Source: Amycolatopsis saalfeldensis (lineage in GTDB: Bacteria; Actinomycetota; Actinomycetes; Mycobacteriales; Pseudonocardiaceae). Taken from it: a DNA stretch of 64,000 nucleotides. Location of the stretch: the NCBI RefSeq assembly GCF_900110575.1, contig NZ_FOEF01000002.1, positions 496,001-560,000 of the forward strand, given 5' to 3'. The notes beneath the pieces are model-generated. The model was not told the origin of the DNA and made no database searches. It saw only the letters and a list, made by a program, of their open reading frames with translations. The number at the start of each line of letters is the position of its first letter. Within the stretch, counting starts at the first letter, position 1. The position numbers and the translations under genes are program-made. This document shows positions 33,525-42,318 of the stretch, in pieces.

Positions 33525-34124
33525 ATGGCTTTCCACTCTCCCGAAGACCGGCCGGCCGAGTTCCGCCGCAGCCGGCTCGCCGTGGACCTGCCGATGGCCG
33601 GGCTGGTCATCGCCGCGCTGGCGCACTGGATCCGGGGCGCGCCGGCGGATGCGCTGATCTTCTTCGCCGCCGCCGTGCTGCTGCTGTTCACCGAGCGGCA
33701 CGGACCCGCCGAAGGGGCGCTGCCGGACGCGCCGACGCGGCTGCCCGGCCCGAGCCTGGTCGTGGCCGTCGCGCTGGTGGCGCTGGTGTTCGGCCGCGAG
33801 ACCGTGCCGATGCTCCTGACCGTCTCGGCGATCGGGCTCGGCGCGCTGGTCCTGGAGTGGCGGGAGCCGTCCGTGCCGGCGACGGACCCGGCGCCGAAGC
33901 GCGGCTGGGTCTGGGTCGCGGTGGCCGTCGGCTGGTGCGTCTGGGAGCTGGTTTCGTTCGTCTACGAGCAGGCCGCCGGCGGCCTTTCGCTCACCCACCC
34001 CACGATGAGCGACCTGGTCGACCCGATGCTGGACAACCGCGTCGTGCAGGCGCTGGCGCTCGGCGTCTGGGTGGCCGCCGGCCTGGCCATGCTGCGGGCC
34101 GCGGCGGCGAGGAGGCGGGCGTGA
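33525..34124 (+). CDS. Hypothetical membrane protein
   Basis: A 199-residue protein with about five or six hydrophobic segments (for example LPMAGLVIAALAHWI, ALIFFAAAVLLLF, SLVVAVALVALVF, GWVWVAVAVGWCVWELVSFVYE). It has a short acidic N-terminus and a basic C-terminal tail, RAAAARRRA. I do not recognise the family. The ATG at 33525 is the first credible start. Its stop overlaps the start of the next small membrane-protein gene, so the two form a coupled pair. Confidence 0.65.
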   Translation: MAFHSPEDRPAEFRRSRLAVDLPMAGLVIAALAHWIRGAPADALIFFAAAVLLLFTERHGPAEGALPDAPTRLPGPSLVVAVALVALVFGRETVPMLLTVSAIGLGALVLEWREPSVPATDPAPKRGWVWVAVAVGWCVWELVSFVYEQAAGGLSLTHPTMSDLVDPMLDNRVVQALALGVWVAAGLAMLRAAAARRRA

Positions 34125-34324
34125 ACAGCAGGCTGGTCACCGAGATCGGGTTCGGCGTGATCGTGTTCGCCGCGGTCGCCCTGTGGGGCGCGAGCCACCT
34201 GTTCCCGAAGAAGATCCCGCCGCTGACCACCGTGCTGGCCGCGCTGATGCGCAAGCGCTCGACGCGGATCGCGCTCGTGCTCGCGTGGTGGTGGGTCGGC
34301 TGGCACTTCTTCGTGCAGAGCTGA
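34121..34324 (+). CDS. Small membrane protein (67 residues; DUF6186-like)
   Basis: A 67-residue protein with an N-terminal hydrophobic segment (GFGVIVFAAVALWGASHLF), a basic loop (MRKRSTR) and a second segment (ALVLAWWWVGWHFFVQ). Actinobacterial small proteins ending in WWVGWHFF are annotated as DUF6186. The GTG at 34121 overlaps the preceding stop by 4 bases, which supports co-translation. Function unknown. Confidence 0.65.
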   Translation: MNSRLVTEIGFGVIVFAAVALWGASHLFPKKIPPLTTVLAALMRKRSTRIALVLAWWWVGWHFFVQS

Positions 34325-34368
34325 CGAGCGGCGGTCCGGCCCTGCCCCGAGCCGGACCGCCGCTCGTC
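34323..34368. terminator. Bidirectional terminator
   Basis: A perfect 18-bp stem (34323-34340 with 34351-34368) with a 10-base loop, between the converging small membrane protein gene and the lipase pseudogene. Confidence 0.85.
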
Positions 34369-34373
34369 ACGGT

Positions 34374-35610
34374 TCAGCAGTTGCTGGGCGCGGGCTTGCC
34401 GTCCAGCCGGTCGTGCAGGTAGGCCAGCGCGCCGGGCGCGCCCTGCACCGCGACCGTCACGTGGTCGCCGACCGGGATCCGGTTGTACTGCACCGGAACC
34501 CCTTGGGCGCAATAGGTTTCCACGAGCTTGTCCACCGGCGGCGTGAGCGCCAGCTCGTCGAAGATGCCCTGGTAGAAGTAGATCGGCGAGCCGGGCTTGA
34601 AGCGGCCCATGGTGTTCTCGGCGATCACCTGCCGCACCGCGGGCACGTCGAGCAGCTGCGGCACCGTCGTGTAGTCGCTCATCTTGCGGAACGCCTGGCT
34701 CACGCTGAACTGGTTGATGCACTGCTTCCCGGTGTCGGCCCAGGCCTGCTTGCCGGCCGCGTTCAGCAACTGGTCGGTGTTGATCTCCGGATACGCGCGG
34801 CTGAGCCCGACCGCGGCGCCGATGTAGATCCCCGAAAGCGGCCCGCCATCGATGCGCCGCGCGACGTAACCGAGGTCCGCGGGCACCCCGCCCGCCGCGA
34901 CGCCGGCGAACTTCAGCTCCGGCGCGTAAGACGGCTGGATCTCGTTGGCCCACTCACTCGCGAGCGCGCCGCCCGAGTAGCCGATCAGCCCGGTCGGCGT
35001 GGCCGGGCCCGCGAGCCCGGCCGGGCCGAACGACTGGGCCGCGCGGATGCCGTCGAGCACCCCGTGGGCGGTGGTGACCGAGGCCGTCCACTCCGAATCC
35101 GGCCCCTCGTAATCGGCCGTGACCACGGTGTACCCGGCGGCCACCAGCGGCAGCATCAGGGCCAGCTCCTCGGCCGGGAGTGGTGCCGGTGGCCAGCGCG
35201 TACGACGGCGCGCAGTCGGTGCTGAGCCCGTCCTGCGCGGTCTGGTACGACACGAGCTTCCGGCCGCCGGACGGCGCGGGCCCGGCCGGCTGCAGGATCG
35301 TGGCGACGTCCGCGATCGGGTGGCCGCGGGTGTCGTCGGAGCGGTACTTCACCTGCCAGGCCTGGACGGGCACGGGCAGGGCGAGCGCGCGGACGGTGAC
35401 CGGGCGCGAGTCGAGCACGGCGCCCGGCGGGGCGTCCGGGAACGGCGCGGGCTGGGCGTAGAACGGGTCGTCCGAGGGCTTCGGCGGCAGCGCCGCGGCG
35501 GCCCCGGGCGGCGCGGCGGCGGTCAGGGCCGTGGCGGTGAGCGCCACGGCGGCGAGGGTGCTGGCGAGCGCGGAGAGCTTTCGGCGGATGTCGACGCTGA
35601 CAGTGGGCAC
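34374..35610 (-). pseudogene. Secreted lipase-family gene with a frameshift
   Basis: From the GTG at 35610 (AGGAGG upstream) the frame encodes a signal peptide (RKLSALASTLAAVALTATAL, cleaved after PPGAAA), then a lipase N-domain (KYRSDDTRGHPIADVATIL, YQTAQDGLSTDCAPSYALATGT). At about 35172-35190 the coding frame changes. The continuation APLPAEELALMLPLVAAGYTV, then the nucleophile motif LIGYSGGALASEWA and a C-terminal IPVGDHVTVAVQG with the His, lies in the next frame to 34374. Both halves together form one complete secretory lipase (LIP family, about 400 residues). A single inserted or lost base near GGCACCACTC would explain it; sequencing error is possible. Confidence 0.8.
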
Positions 35611-35617
35611 GGGACCT

Positions 35618-35647
35618 CCTACTCGATACCGACCGGTATCGAGTAGG
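35618..35647. promoter_or_regulatory. Near-perfect 30-bp palindrome, TetR-type operator over the lipase start region
   Basis: The 13-base arms CCTACTCGATACC (35618-35630) and GGTATCGAGTAGG (35635-35647) are exact inverses around the spacer GACC. The site overlaps the lipase ribosome-binding site (AGGAGG on the minus strand) and lies 70 bases before the divergent TetR gene. A TetR dimer or pair of dimers bound here would block lipase expression directly. Confidence 0.85.
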
Positions 35648-35717
35648 AGGCTTACCAGATGACCTGGATCACAGTCAATGAAAAACCTCCAGGTGAGGGG
35701 GTTGTAGCGTGGCAGCC

Positions 35718-36332
35718 ATGGCTGCCTCCCCTGCCCCACGCCGCCGCCCGACGCGGGCCGAGACCCGCCGGCGGATCATCGACGCCGCCACCGAGGTGTT
35801 CGCCCGCCAGGGCATCGCGGCGACCTCGCTGAACGAGATCGCCGCCGCGGCCGGGCTGACCAAGGGCGCCGTCTACTCGAACTTCGCCGGCCGCGACGAC
35901 CTCGTGCTGACGATCATGGAGGAGCACATCGTCGAGCGGATGCACTCGGCCACCACGGTGTTCGGCGACCTGGCCGACCTCGACGAAGCCACCACCGAAG
36001 CCGGCGCGCGGCTGGCGAGCGGCATCGACACCGACGCGACGTGGCACCGGCTCCTGCTGGAGTACTGGGGCATCGCGATGCGGAACCCGACCGTCCACAG
36101 CGGACTCGCGCGGCGCCGCGCCCAGCTGCGCGAGGCCGTCACCGGGGCGATCGCCAAGGCCGCGGCGCAGCACGGCCTCGACCTGCCGCTGCCGCCGGAG
36201 CAGCTGGCCGTGGTGGTGCTCGCGCTGTCCAACGGGCTGGCCGTGGAACGCGGGGTCGAGGCCGCCGCCGTGCCGGACACGCTGTTCAGCGACGTGCTGA
36301 AACTCCTGGTGACCCCGCGAGGTCAGCGGTAG
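35718..36332 (+). CDS. TetR family transcriptional regulator
   Basis: A 204-residue TetR-type repressor. The helix-turn-helix is at residues about 15-60: RRRIIDAATEVFARQGIAATSLNEIAAAAGLTKGAVYSNFAGRDDL. The C-terminal domain is generic. I chose the ATG at 35718, since TAGCGT lies 7 bases upstream in the leaderless arrangement; a GTG at 35709 is also in frame. It is divergent from the lipase gene, and the long palindrome at 35618-35647 is its likely operator. Its 3' end overlaps the converging NmrA-like gene by 10 bases. Confidence 0.9.
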   Translation: MAASPAPRRRPTRAETRRRIIDAATEVFARQGIAATSLNEIAAAAGLTKGAVYSNFAGRDDLVLTIMEEHIVERMHSATTVFGDLADLDEATTEAGARLASGIDTDATWHRLLLEYWGIAMRNPTVHSGLARRRAQLREAVTGAIAKAAAQHGLDLPLPPEQLAVVVLALSNGLAVERGVEAAAVPDTLFSDVLKLLVTPRGQR

Positions 36333-37147
36333 CGCAGCGAAGCCGGATCCGCCCGCTCCGCCAAGTACTGCGCGAACGTGATCACCCCGTCCGCGTGGTC
36401 CGGCGCGAGGTTCCCGCCCGCGGCGTACGCACCGAAAAGCTTGCCCGGCAAGCGAAACGGCACCACGCGGCGGCTGCGCCCCGACGCGGCGAGCAAGCGG
36501 CGCGCGAGGTCCGCGGCCGGGCGCACCTCGGGCCCGCCGAAGTCCGGCGCCCGCCCCGCGGGCTCGCCGAGGGCCAGCTCGGCCAGCCGCCCGGCGACGT
36601 CGCGGACGTCCACCGGCTGGAACCGCCACGAAGGCACCGCGAGCACCGGCAGCCGCGCCGCGCCCGCCAGGATCGTCCGGACCAGCGAGTGGAACTGCGT
36701 CGCGCGCAGGATCGTGTACGGCAGCCCGGAACCCGCGATCAGCTCCTCGGCCGCCAGCTTCGCCCGGTAGTACCCCATCGGCACCCGGTCGACGCCGACG
36801 ATCGAGACGTACACCAGGTGCGGCAGCATGCCGGTCCACCGCGCGGCCTCCACCAGCGTGCGCACGGCCTCGACCTCGCGCCGGTAGTCGGTGGCACAGT
36901 GGACGATCACGTCGGCGCCGGCGAGGGCGGTGTTGATCCCACGCCCGGTCCGCAGGTCGCCGACCACCCAGTCCACGCCGCCGCCACTCGGGTCCTTCGC
37001 GCCGCCGCGACCGCCGCCGTTTCGATCCGCGGCGTTCGAGGTGTGCCGGCGACGGCTCAACGCGCGCACGCGTTCCCCCGCCAGCCGCTCCAAGACCACC
37101 CGGCCGAGCTGACCGGTCGCCCCGGTCACCAGGATCCGTTCCGGCAC
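36323..37147 (-). CDS. NmrA/SDR-like NAD(P)-binding protein
   Basis: An atypical short-chain dehydrogenase of about 274 residues. It starts VPERILVTGATGQLGRVVLERL, with the GxxGxxG Rossmann motif, followed by HCATDYRREVEAVRTLVEAA, VYVSIVGVDRVPMGYYRAKLAAEELI (YxxxK) and TILRATQFHSLVRTI. After RALSRRR there is a Gly/Asn-rich insertion of about 20 residues (NAADRNGGGRGGAKDPSGGG) that looks unstructured. The GTG at 37147 with GGAAGG upstream is my start; the frame is open to 37192. Members usually bind NADP(H) as oxidoreductases or redox sensors. Confidence 0.83.
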   Translation of the reverse strand: MPERILVTGATGQLGRVVLERLAGERVRALSRRRHTSNAADRNGGGRGGAKDPSGGGVDWVVGDLRTGRGINTALAGADVIVHCATDYRREVEAVRTLVEAARWTGMLPHLVYVSIVGVDRVPMGYYRAKLAAEELIAGSGLPYTILRATQFHSLVRTILAGAARLPVLAVPSWRFQPVDVRDVAGRLAELALGEPAGRAPDFGGPEVRPAADLARRLLAASGRSRRVVPFRLPGKLFGAYAAGGNLAPDHADGVITFAQYLAERADPASLRYR

Positions 37148-37231
37148 TCCGGCCACCTTCCCGACTCCACCGCCCGCCCCGGGCGGCTCCACCCGGCCAT
37201 CCTGGCACGGCTACGGCGCCCCCGGCAGCGC

Positions 37232-37441
37232 TCAACGGGGCCTGCCGGCCCGGAACCAGGCGATCCACCAACCGGTCGCCACCAGGACCAGCGCCGCGAC
37301 CGTCAGCCAGTCATACCACCTCGGTCCCGGGAGCAGGAGCAGGGCAAACCCCACCGCCACGATCGTCGCCGTGACGGCGAGCCAGAAACTCGCTCTCCGT
37401 GGCACCCCCTGCTGGGGCTCGGACCCCTGCCAGTGAGCCAT
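37232..37441 (-). CDS. Small two-segment membrane protein
   Basis: A 69-residue protein: a polar head (MAHWQGSEPQQGVPRRAS) and two hydrophobic segments (FWLAVTATIVAVGFALLLL and WLTVAALVLVATGWWIAWF) around PGPRWYD. The ATG at 37441 has AAAGGTGG upstream. I do not recognise a family. It is immediately preceded by a strong terminator of the GH87 gene, so it has its own promoter or depends on read-through. Confidence 0.6.
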   Translation of the reverse strand: MAHWQGSEPQQGVPRRASFWLAVTATIVAVGFALLLLPGPRWYDWLTVAALVLVATGWWIAWFRAGRPR

Positions 37442-37486
37442 CCCGCCACCTTTGCCCCCTGCGGCCCGGAAAACAACCCCGGGCAG

Positions 37487-37523
37487 GACGGGGCCCGCCG
37501 GAACGAATCCGGCGGGCCCCGTC
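37487..37523 (-). terminator. Terminator of the GH87-type gene
   Basis: A perfect 15-bp stem (37487-37501 with 37509-37523) and loop AACGAAT, 16 bases after the stop codon of the minus-strand gene. Confidence 0.85.
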
Positions 37524-37539
37524 ATCGGGAGAACCCGGG

Positions 37540-40500
37540 CTAGTTGCGGTTGATCGTGAAGGTGCTGGTCGTGTTCTTGATGTCCTGGTAGTTGCCGCTC
37601 ATGGTCAGGTTGGTGAAGGTCACCGAGCCGACGGCCGGGCCCTGGCCCGCCTCCGGCAGCTCGTTGGCCCACAGCCCGAAGCCGGACTTCGCGTCATACG
37701 CGTCCCCGCTGCGCTGGGCGCCCGTGATGCTGATGTTCGTCAGCTGGGTGTCCTGGAACGTGTTCTGCGCCTGCCCGCCGACGTAGTTCGTCTGGAACAT
37801 GATGCCGCTGTAGGTCGGGCCGGAGATGTCCACATCGGACACCCGGATGCCGCGGAACTCCTTCGACGCCGAGAACATCCAGATCCCGGGGAACGTCTGC
37901 GCGCCCCAGAAGTGGCCGCCGGCCCGGACGATCGACGCGTTCTGCACCGTCGTCGGTTGTGGGCCGAAGCCGAGGAACGGGTAGCCGAAGTCGAGCGACG
38001 AGATGGTGACGCCGGAGTACGCCAGCGTGTCGGCGATGTAGAGGTTGCGGAAGGTGTTGTTGTAACCCCCGTACACCGCCAGGCCCGCCGCGCGCCACGG
38101 GAGCAGCGCGGTGAGGTTCTCGAACACGTTGTCGTACTGGTTGCCCGGGTTGTTGTCGGTGGCGGCGAACAGCGCGAAGCTGTCGTCACCGGTGGAACGC
38201 GCCTCCACATTGGTCACGTGGTTGCCGGTGCTGCCGTTGGTGAGGTTGATCCCGTCCGCGAAAGTGTCGCGGACGCGGGAGTTCTGGATGGTCGTGCCGT
38301 CCACATTGGTGCCCCACAGCATGCACACCTGGTGCTCCACCCAGATGTCGTCGATGGTCAGGTTCGAGACGTTGGACAGGTCGAACACCTTGCCGGGGCC
38401 GTCGATCCGCGAGGTGTAGTTGCCGAACACCGCGAAGCCGGAGAACGTGGTCCCGTTCGCCGTCGCGTCCGCGCGGAACCCGATGTCGGTGTTCTCCTGG
38501 CCCGATGGCGCGAGGAAACGGGTGAACCACGGCCCGGCGCCGATCACCTTGAGCGCCTTGCCGTACACCTGGACCTTGCCCGACATCTGGTAGTCGCCCG
38601 CCGGCAGGTAGACGCCGGTGAGCGTGCTGTCCTGACGGGCCTTGTCCAGCGCGTTCTGCACGTCCTGCTGGGTGAAGCCGGCCGGCACCGCGTAGTGCGC
38701 CGGGTCCGGGTTCGCCTGCGCGGCCGCCTGCTCCAGGTTGATGAAGTCGATCGCGTAGTCGGTGGTGTTGGCCGCGTCCTTCTGCAGTTTGATCTTGCTG
38801 CCCGCCGGGACGGTGGTGCCGAGCAGCATGCTCGCCTCGTCGTAGATGTGCCGCGGGCTGGCCGCTCCGGGCGAGTTGCCCGGCCCGGTTTCCGCGCCGT
38901 AGAGCCACGCGTAGTGCGAGGTGAGGTCGATCGCCTTGAGGAAGGTGCCGTTGACGTAGACGTCCAGCGAGGAGCTGATCCCGCCGCCGCCCGCGGAGTC
39001 CGGGATGGAGAACCGCGTGACGAGGGTGTTCGTCGCCGCCCGCGTGGTGAACTCGACCGAGCTGCCGGTCGAGTTCAGCGTGACGGCCTTGCGGCCCGAA
39101 GCCTCGCCCGCGAGGTCGCCGATCGTCCGGTTCGGCCCGATCACCTGCGCGCCGCCCGCGACCACGCCGTCTTCCGCCTCGTAGGAGTCGTACGGCAGGT
39201 TCGCGCCGCGGCCCACGAACAGCGACTGGGTCACGGTGTTGTTGGCCTGCTTGACCGGCAGCTCGTTGGCGTCCACGGCCACCACCGTCTTCACGGTGTA
39301 CTTGCCGTCGCCCGCCGTCCAGGTGCCGAGGTTCACCGCGCCGGCCGACCCGCCGGCCGCGATCGCGCCGGAGTACGAGCCGGTGAGCGTCTTGACCACC
39401 GCGCCGCTGGTCGCGTCCGAGACGGTCACGGTGATCCCGTGCGCGCCGCCCGCCGAAGCGACCGAACCGTTGTTCTTCAGCGAAGTGGAGAAGGTGACGG
39501 CGTTGCCCGCGGACGGGTTGTTCGGCGTCCAGCCGGTGGCCGGCACCAGGTCGGAGCTCTGCACGGGGGTGACGACCAGCGGGTCCGGCGCCGTGAAGCT
39601 GTTGTTGCCCTCGTTCTGCTCGATGACCTTGTTGTCCTCGTCCACCTTCGCGGTGAGCTGGTAGCTGCCCGCGTCACGGGTGCCGATGCCCGCCGAAACG
39701 GTGGTGGACGCGCCCGCGGCGAGCGCGCCGACCTGTGCGGTGCCGACCTTGGTGGTGCCCAGGTACAGGTTCACGTCGGTGGCCCCGGAGGCCAGCGTCC
39801 CGGCGTTGCGCACCGTCGCGGAGACGGTCACCGGGTCGGACTCGACCGGCGCGGACGGCGTCCAGGCCAGGTTCGTGACGGTCAGGTCCGGGTTCGGCGC
39901 GGGCACGCCGAAGACCTGGAACTCCGCGGCCTGGCCGCCGCCGGCGCCGGTGTTCGCGGTGAAGCGCAGGCGGACGTCGGCGACCCGGCCGCTGAGCGGG
40001 ATGGTCACCGTGTTGCCGGTGGACGGGCTGAACGCGTAGCTCGCCGACGCCACCAGCGTGGTGAAGGCCGAAGACGCCTGCTCGCGGCCCTCGACCGCGA
40101 ACGTCTGGCTCCGGTCGCCCCACGAGCCGTCCGGGTTGAGCTTCACCACGACCTGGTTCACGTCGGCGTTCGAGCCGAGCGCGACGGTCAGCAGGTTCGG
40201 GAAGGTCCCGCCGCCGCCCTCCCAGTAGGTGGCCAGGTTGTTGTCGTTCGCGTTCGCCGCGACGAAGGCGAGCTCGGTGGACGAAGCCGTGATCGGCTTG
40301 CCCAGCGCGAGGTTCGTGCCGGCCTGGCTGCCGGCGCGGGTCACGGTCGCGCTGTTGCCGGACTGGTTGCCCGCCGCGTCCTTGGCCCGCACGAAGTATG
40401 CCACCGTGGTGCCGTCGGGCTGGCTGTCGGTGTAGGTCAGCACGTTGCCGGCCACGCTGCTTCGCAGGACGTTGTTCGCGTAGACGTCATAGCCGGTCAC

Positions 40501-41499
40501 GCCGACGTTGTCGGTCGCCGCGGTCCAGGTCAGGCGGATCTGCCCGGTGGCCGGCTGGGTGAAGGCGAGGTTTCCGGGCGCGGACGGCGCCTGCGTGTCA
40601 CCCGTCGCCGGGCCGTGCACCTCGAACTCCGAGAGCTGCGCGGCGGGCCAGCCGGTGTTGGCCGTGACGTTCAGCCGCACGTAACGGGTGGTCGTCGCGG
40701 AGAAGTCGATCGTCGCGGTGTTGCCGGACGCGGGGTCGAAGCGGTAGCCCGCCGAAGCGACGAGCGTGCTGAACGACGAGCCGTCCGTGCTGCCCTGGAC
40801 CGAGAGCGTCTCGGTGCGGGCGTCCCAGCCGGACGGCAGTTTCAGGACCACCCGGCTGGTGCTGACCGCCGAGCCGAGATCGGCCTGGACCCATTGCGGG
40901 AACGCGTTGTTCTCGCTCTCCCAGTAGCTGGCCTGGTTGCCGTCGGCGGCGTTCGCCACCGGGTAGTCGCCCAGTGAGCTGGACGCGGTGTAGGTCGCCG
41001 CGGCGGCCGGGCCGACGGCCGAGGGATGGGCGTCCACTTCGGACAGTTGCCCGACCGGCGCGCCGGTGTTGCCGGTGACGTCCACTCGCACGTACCGCGT
41101 CATGGTCGGGGCGAAGTGCACGTCGACGGTGTTCTTCGCGGCCGGGTCGAAGGTGTAGCCGGCCGAGTTCTCGATCGTGGAGAACTGCTCGCCGTCGAGG
41201 CTGCCGAGCAGGGTGAGGGTCTGCTTCCGCGCCGCCCAGCTCGCGGGCAGCTTCAGGGTGACGCCGTCGATGCTGCTCGCGTGGCCCAGGTCGAGCTGGG
41301 CCCACTGCGGCAGGGCGGCGCTCTGCCAGACGGTGTCCTGATCACCGTCGTTCAGCGCCGCCGCCGACGACGTGGAGCTGCTGGCGGTGGCCGCGGGGGC
41401 GGCCGAGCCGGTGGCGGGGACGAGCACGGCGGCGCTCGCGAAGAGGAGGGACAGGGTGGCGAACGTCGCCGCGCGCGGCAACAGTCGCTTCGGTCTCAT
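37540..41499 (-). CDS. Secreted multidomain GH87-type alpha-1,3-glucanase/mycodextranase
   Basis: A 1319-residue exported enzyme. Order: signal peptide (1-33); discoidin/F5-8C domain (about 36-160); second discoidin (168-300); fibronectin type III (305-390); third discoidin (395-530); two CARDB repeats (533-745); a CBM35-like domain (YEAEDGVV, 765-910); and a right-handed beta-helix catalytic domain (915-1319). The helix has Asp1082 (DGIN) and Asp1105-Asp1106 (TGDD), spaced 23 and 24 residues apart. As I recall, that spacing matches the three catalytic Asp of GH87 mutanases. Such enzymes cut alpha-1,3-glucan of fungal walls or dental-plaque-like polymers. The gene is transcribed alone from the promoter at 41716-41744. 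Confidence 0.85.
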   Translation of the reverse strand: MRPKRLLPRAATFATLSLLFASAAVLVPATGSAAPAATASSSTSSAAALNDGDQDTVWQSAALPQWAQLDLGHASSIDGVTLKLPASWAARKQTLTLLGSLDGEQFSTIENSAGYTFDPAAKNTVDVHFAPTMTRYVRVDVTGNTGAPVGQLSEVDAHPSAVGPAAAATYTASSSLGDYPVANAADGNQASYWESENNAFPQWVQADLGSAVSTSRVVLKLPSGWDARTETLSVQGSTDGSSFSTLVASAGYRFDPASGNTATIDFSATTTRYVRLNVTANTGWPAAQLSEFEVHGPATGDTQAPSAPGNLAFTQPATGQIRLTWTAATDNVGVTGYDVYANNVLRSSVAGNVLTYTDSQPDGTTVAYFVRAKDAAGNQSGNSATVTRAGSQAGTNLALGKPITASSTELAFVAANANDNNLATYWEGGGGTFPNLLTVALGSNADVNQVVVKLNPDGSWGDRSQTFAVEGREQASSAFTTLVASASYAFSPSTGNTVTIPLSGRVADVRLRFTANTGAGGGQAAEFQVFGVPAPNPDLTVTNLAWTPSAPVESDPVTVSATVRNAGTLASGATDVNLYLGTTKVGTAQVGALAAGASTTVSAGIGTRDAGSYQLTAKVDEDNKVIEQNEGNNSFTAPDPLVVTPVQSSDLVPATGWTPNNPSAGNAVTFSTSLKNNGSVASAGGAHGITVTVSDATSGAVVKTLTGSYSGAIAAGGSAGAVNLGTWTAGDGKYTVKTVVAVDANELPVKQANNTVTQSLFVGRGANLPYDSYEAEDGVVAGGAQVIGPNRTIGDLAGEASGRKAVTLNSTGSSVEFTTRAATNTLVTRFSIPDSAGGGGISSSLDVYVNGTFLKAIDLTSHYAWLYGAETGPGNSPGAASPRHIYDEASMLLGTTVPAGSKIKLQKDAANTTDYAIDFINLEQAAAQANPDPAHYAVPAGFTQQDVQNALDKARQDSTLTGVYLPAGDYQMSGKVQVYGKALKVIGAGPWFTRFLAPSGQENTDIGFRADATANGTTFSGFAVFGNYTSRIDGPGKVFDLSNVSNLTIDDIWVEHQVCMLWGTNVDGTTIQNSRVRDTFADGINLTNGSTGNHVTNVEARSTGDDSFALFAATDNNPGNQYDNVFENLTALLPWRAAGLAVYGGYNNTFRNLYIADTLAYSGVTISSLDFGYPFLGFGPQPTTVQNASIVRAGGHFWGAQTFPGIWMFSASKEFRGIRVSDVDISGPTYSGIMFQTNYVGGQAQNTFQDTQLTNISITGAQRSGDAYDAKSGFGLWANELPEAGQGPAVGSVTFTNLTMSGNYQDIKNTTSTFTINRN

Positions 41500-41715
41500 G
41501 AGCGTTCCTCAAGGTCCGTGGGGAGGGGAGGGAGACGGGGTCCGCGGCCGGGCGCGGAAGCGAGGGGAACACGAGGCAGGAGAGCCAGGCGCGGGCGGCG
41601 CGCGCGCAGCGGGGACTGTCTTCACCGGGCACCTCTCCGTCGAGGGGGCGAGATCTTCCTCGGTGCTGCTGCTGATTCTCAGTCAACTGTCGTCTTCTTG
41701 CGTAGATTAGTTCAA

Positions 41716-41744
41716 GAGTTACAGCTCGGCCGAGCCCAAGTCAA
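41716..41744 (-). promoter_or_regulatory. Promoter of the GH87-type gene and its long 5' leader
   Basis: On the minus strand TTGACT (41744-41739) and TAACTC (41721-41716) are spaced exactly 17 bases. Transcription from here gives a leader of about 210 bases before the ATG at 41499, where GAGG precedes the start. Apart from a CAGT-CA-ACTG dyad near 41680 and a pyrimidine-rich stretch close to the start, I see no riboswitch or other element in the 322-base gap 41500-41821. Confidence 0.65.
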
Positions 41745-41766
41745 CGGTTCGCGGCGCACGAAAAGG

Positions 41767-41800
41767 ACACGCCGCGCGACCGAGGGGGCGCGCGGCGTGT
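41767..41800 (-). terminator. Terminator of the HxlR gene
   Basis: A perfect 12-bp stem (41767-41778 with 41789-41800) and a 10-base loop, 22 bases after the stop codon of the minus-strand HxlR gene. Confidence 0.8.
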
Positions 41801-41821
41801 TGTGGTGATCGAGAAGGGGCG

Positions 41822-42259
41822 CTACCGCACCGCGCCGAGGCGGACGGTGCGGGTCGAGCCCGGCTTGAGGGGCTCGCCGCAGTGGGCGCAGGACGTGGCC
41901 AGCTTCAGCTCTTCACCGCAGTCGTGCCCGTACACGGTGGGCGGAGGGCCCTGGTGGACGTACTTGTCACCCCACTGCATCAGGCCGATCAGGATCGGCT
42001 GCAGCGCGCGGGCGGCCTCGGTCGGCAGGTACTCGAACCGCGGCGGATGGTCCTCGTACTGGCGCTTCTCCAGCACGCCGGCGTCGACGAGCTTGCGCAG
42101 CCGGGCGGCGAGGATGTCCCGGCTGGCGCCGGTGTTCTCGGCGATCTGGTTGAACCGCCGCTCCCCCAGCATGACCTCCCGCAGCGCGACCAGGCTCCAC
42201 CGTTCGCCGACCACCTCGAGCGCCTCCGCGATCGAGCACTCGCGTCCGCGCGCCGCCAT
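41822..42259 (-). CDS. HxlR family winged-helix regulator with C-terminal cysteine cluster
   Basis: A 145-residue HxlR-type regulator. The winged helix covers residues about 8-95: CSIAEALEVVGERWSLVALREVML, then RFNQIAENTGASRDILAARLRKLVDAGVLEKRQY. Beyond the usual domain a tail carries GHDCGEELKLATSCAHCGEPL, three cysteines plus a His in a zinc-ribbon-like arrangement. The ATG at 42259 has GGAGG 8 bases upstream and is preferred to the GTG at 42268, which abuts that site. Target unknown. HxlR proteins often sense electrophiles or redox state. Confidence 0.88.
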   Translation of the reverse strand: MAARGRECSIAEALEVVGERWSLVALREVMLGERRFNQIAENTGASRDILAARLRKLVDAGVLEKRQYEDHPPRFEYLPTEAARALQPILIGLMQWGDKYVHQGPPPTVYGHDCGEELKLATSCAHCGEPLKPGSTRTVRLGAVR

Positions 42260-42318
42260 CCGGGCCACCTCCGTACACTAAAGATTGAAAACCCAACCTA
42301 GCATGTCACCGCCCGATC

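Noticed and set aside
41500-41715. Possible small gene or structured RNA in the GH87 leader
   Set aside because: No frame has a ribosome-binding site and family-like sequence, and I found no strong extended stem. It is listed only as a long 5' leader.
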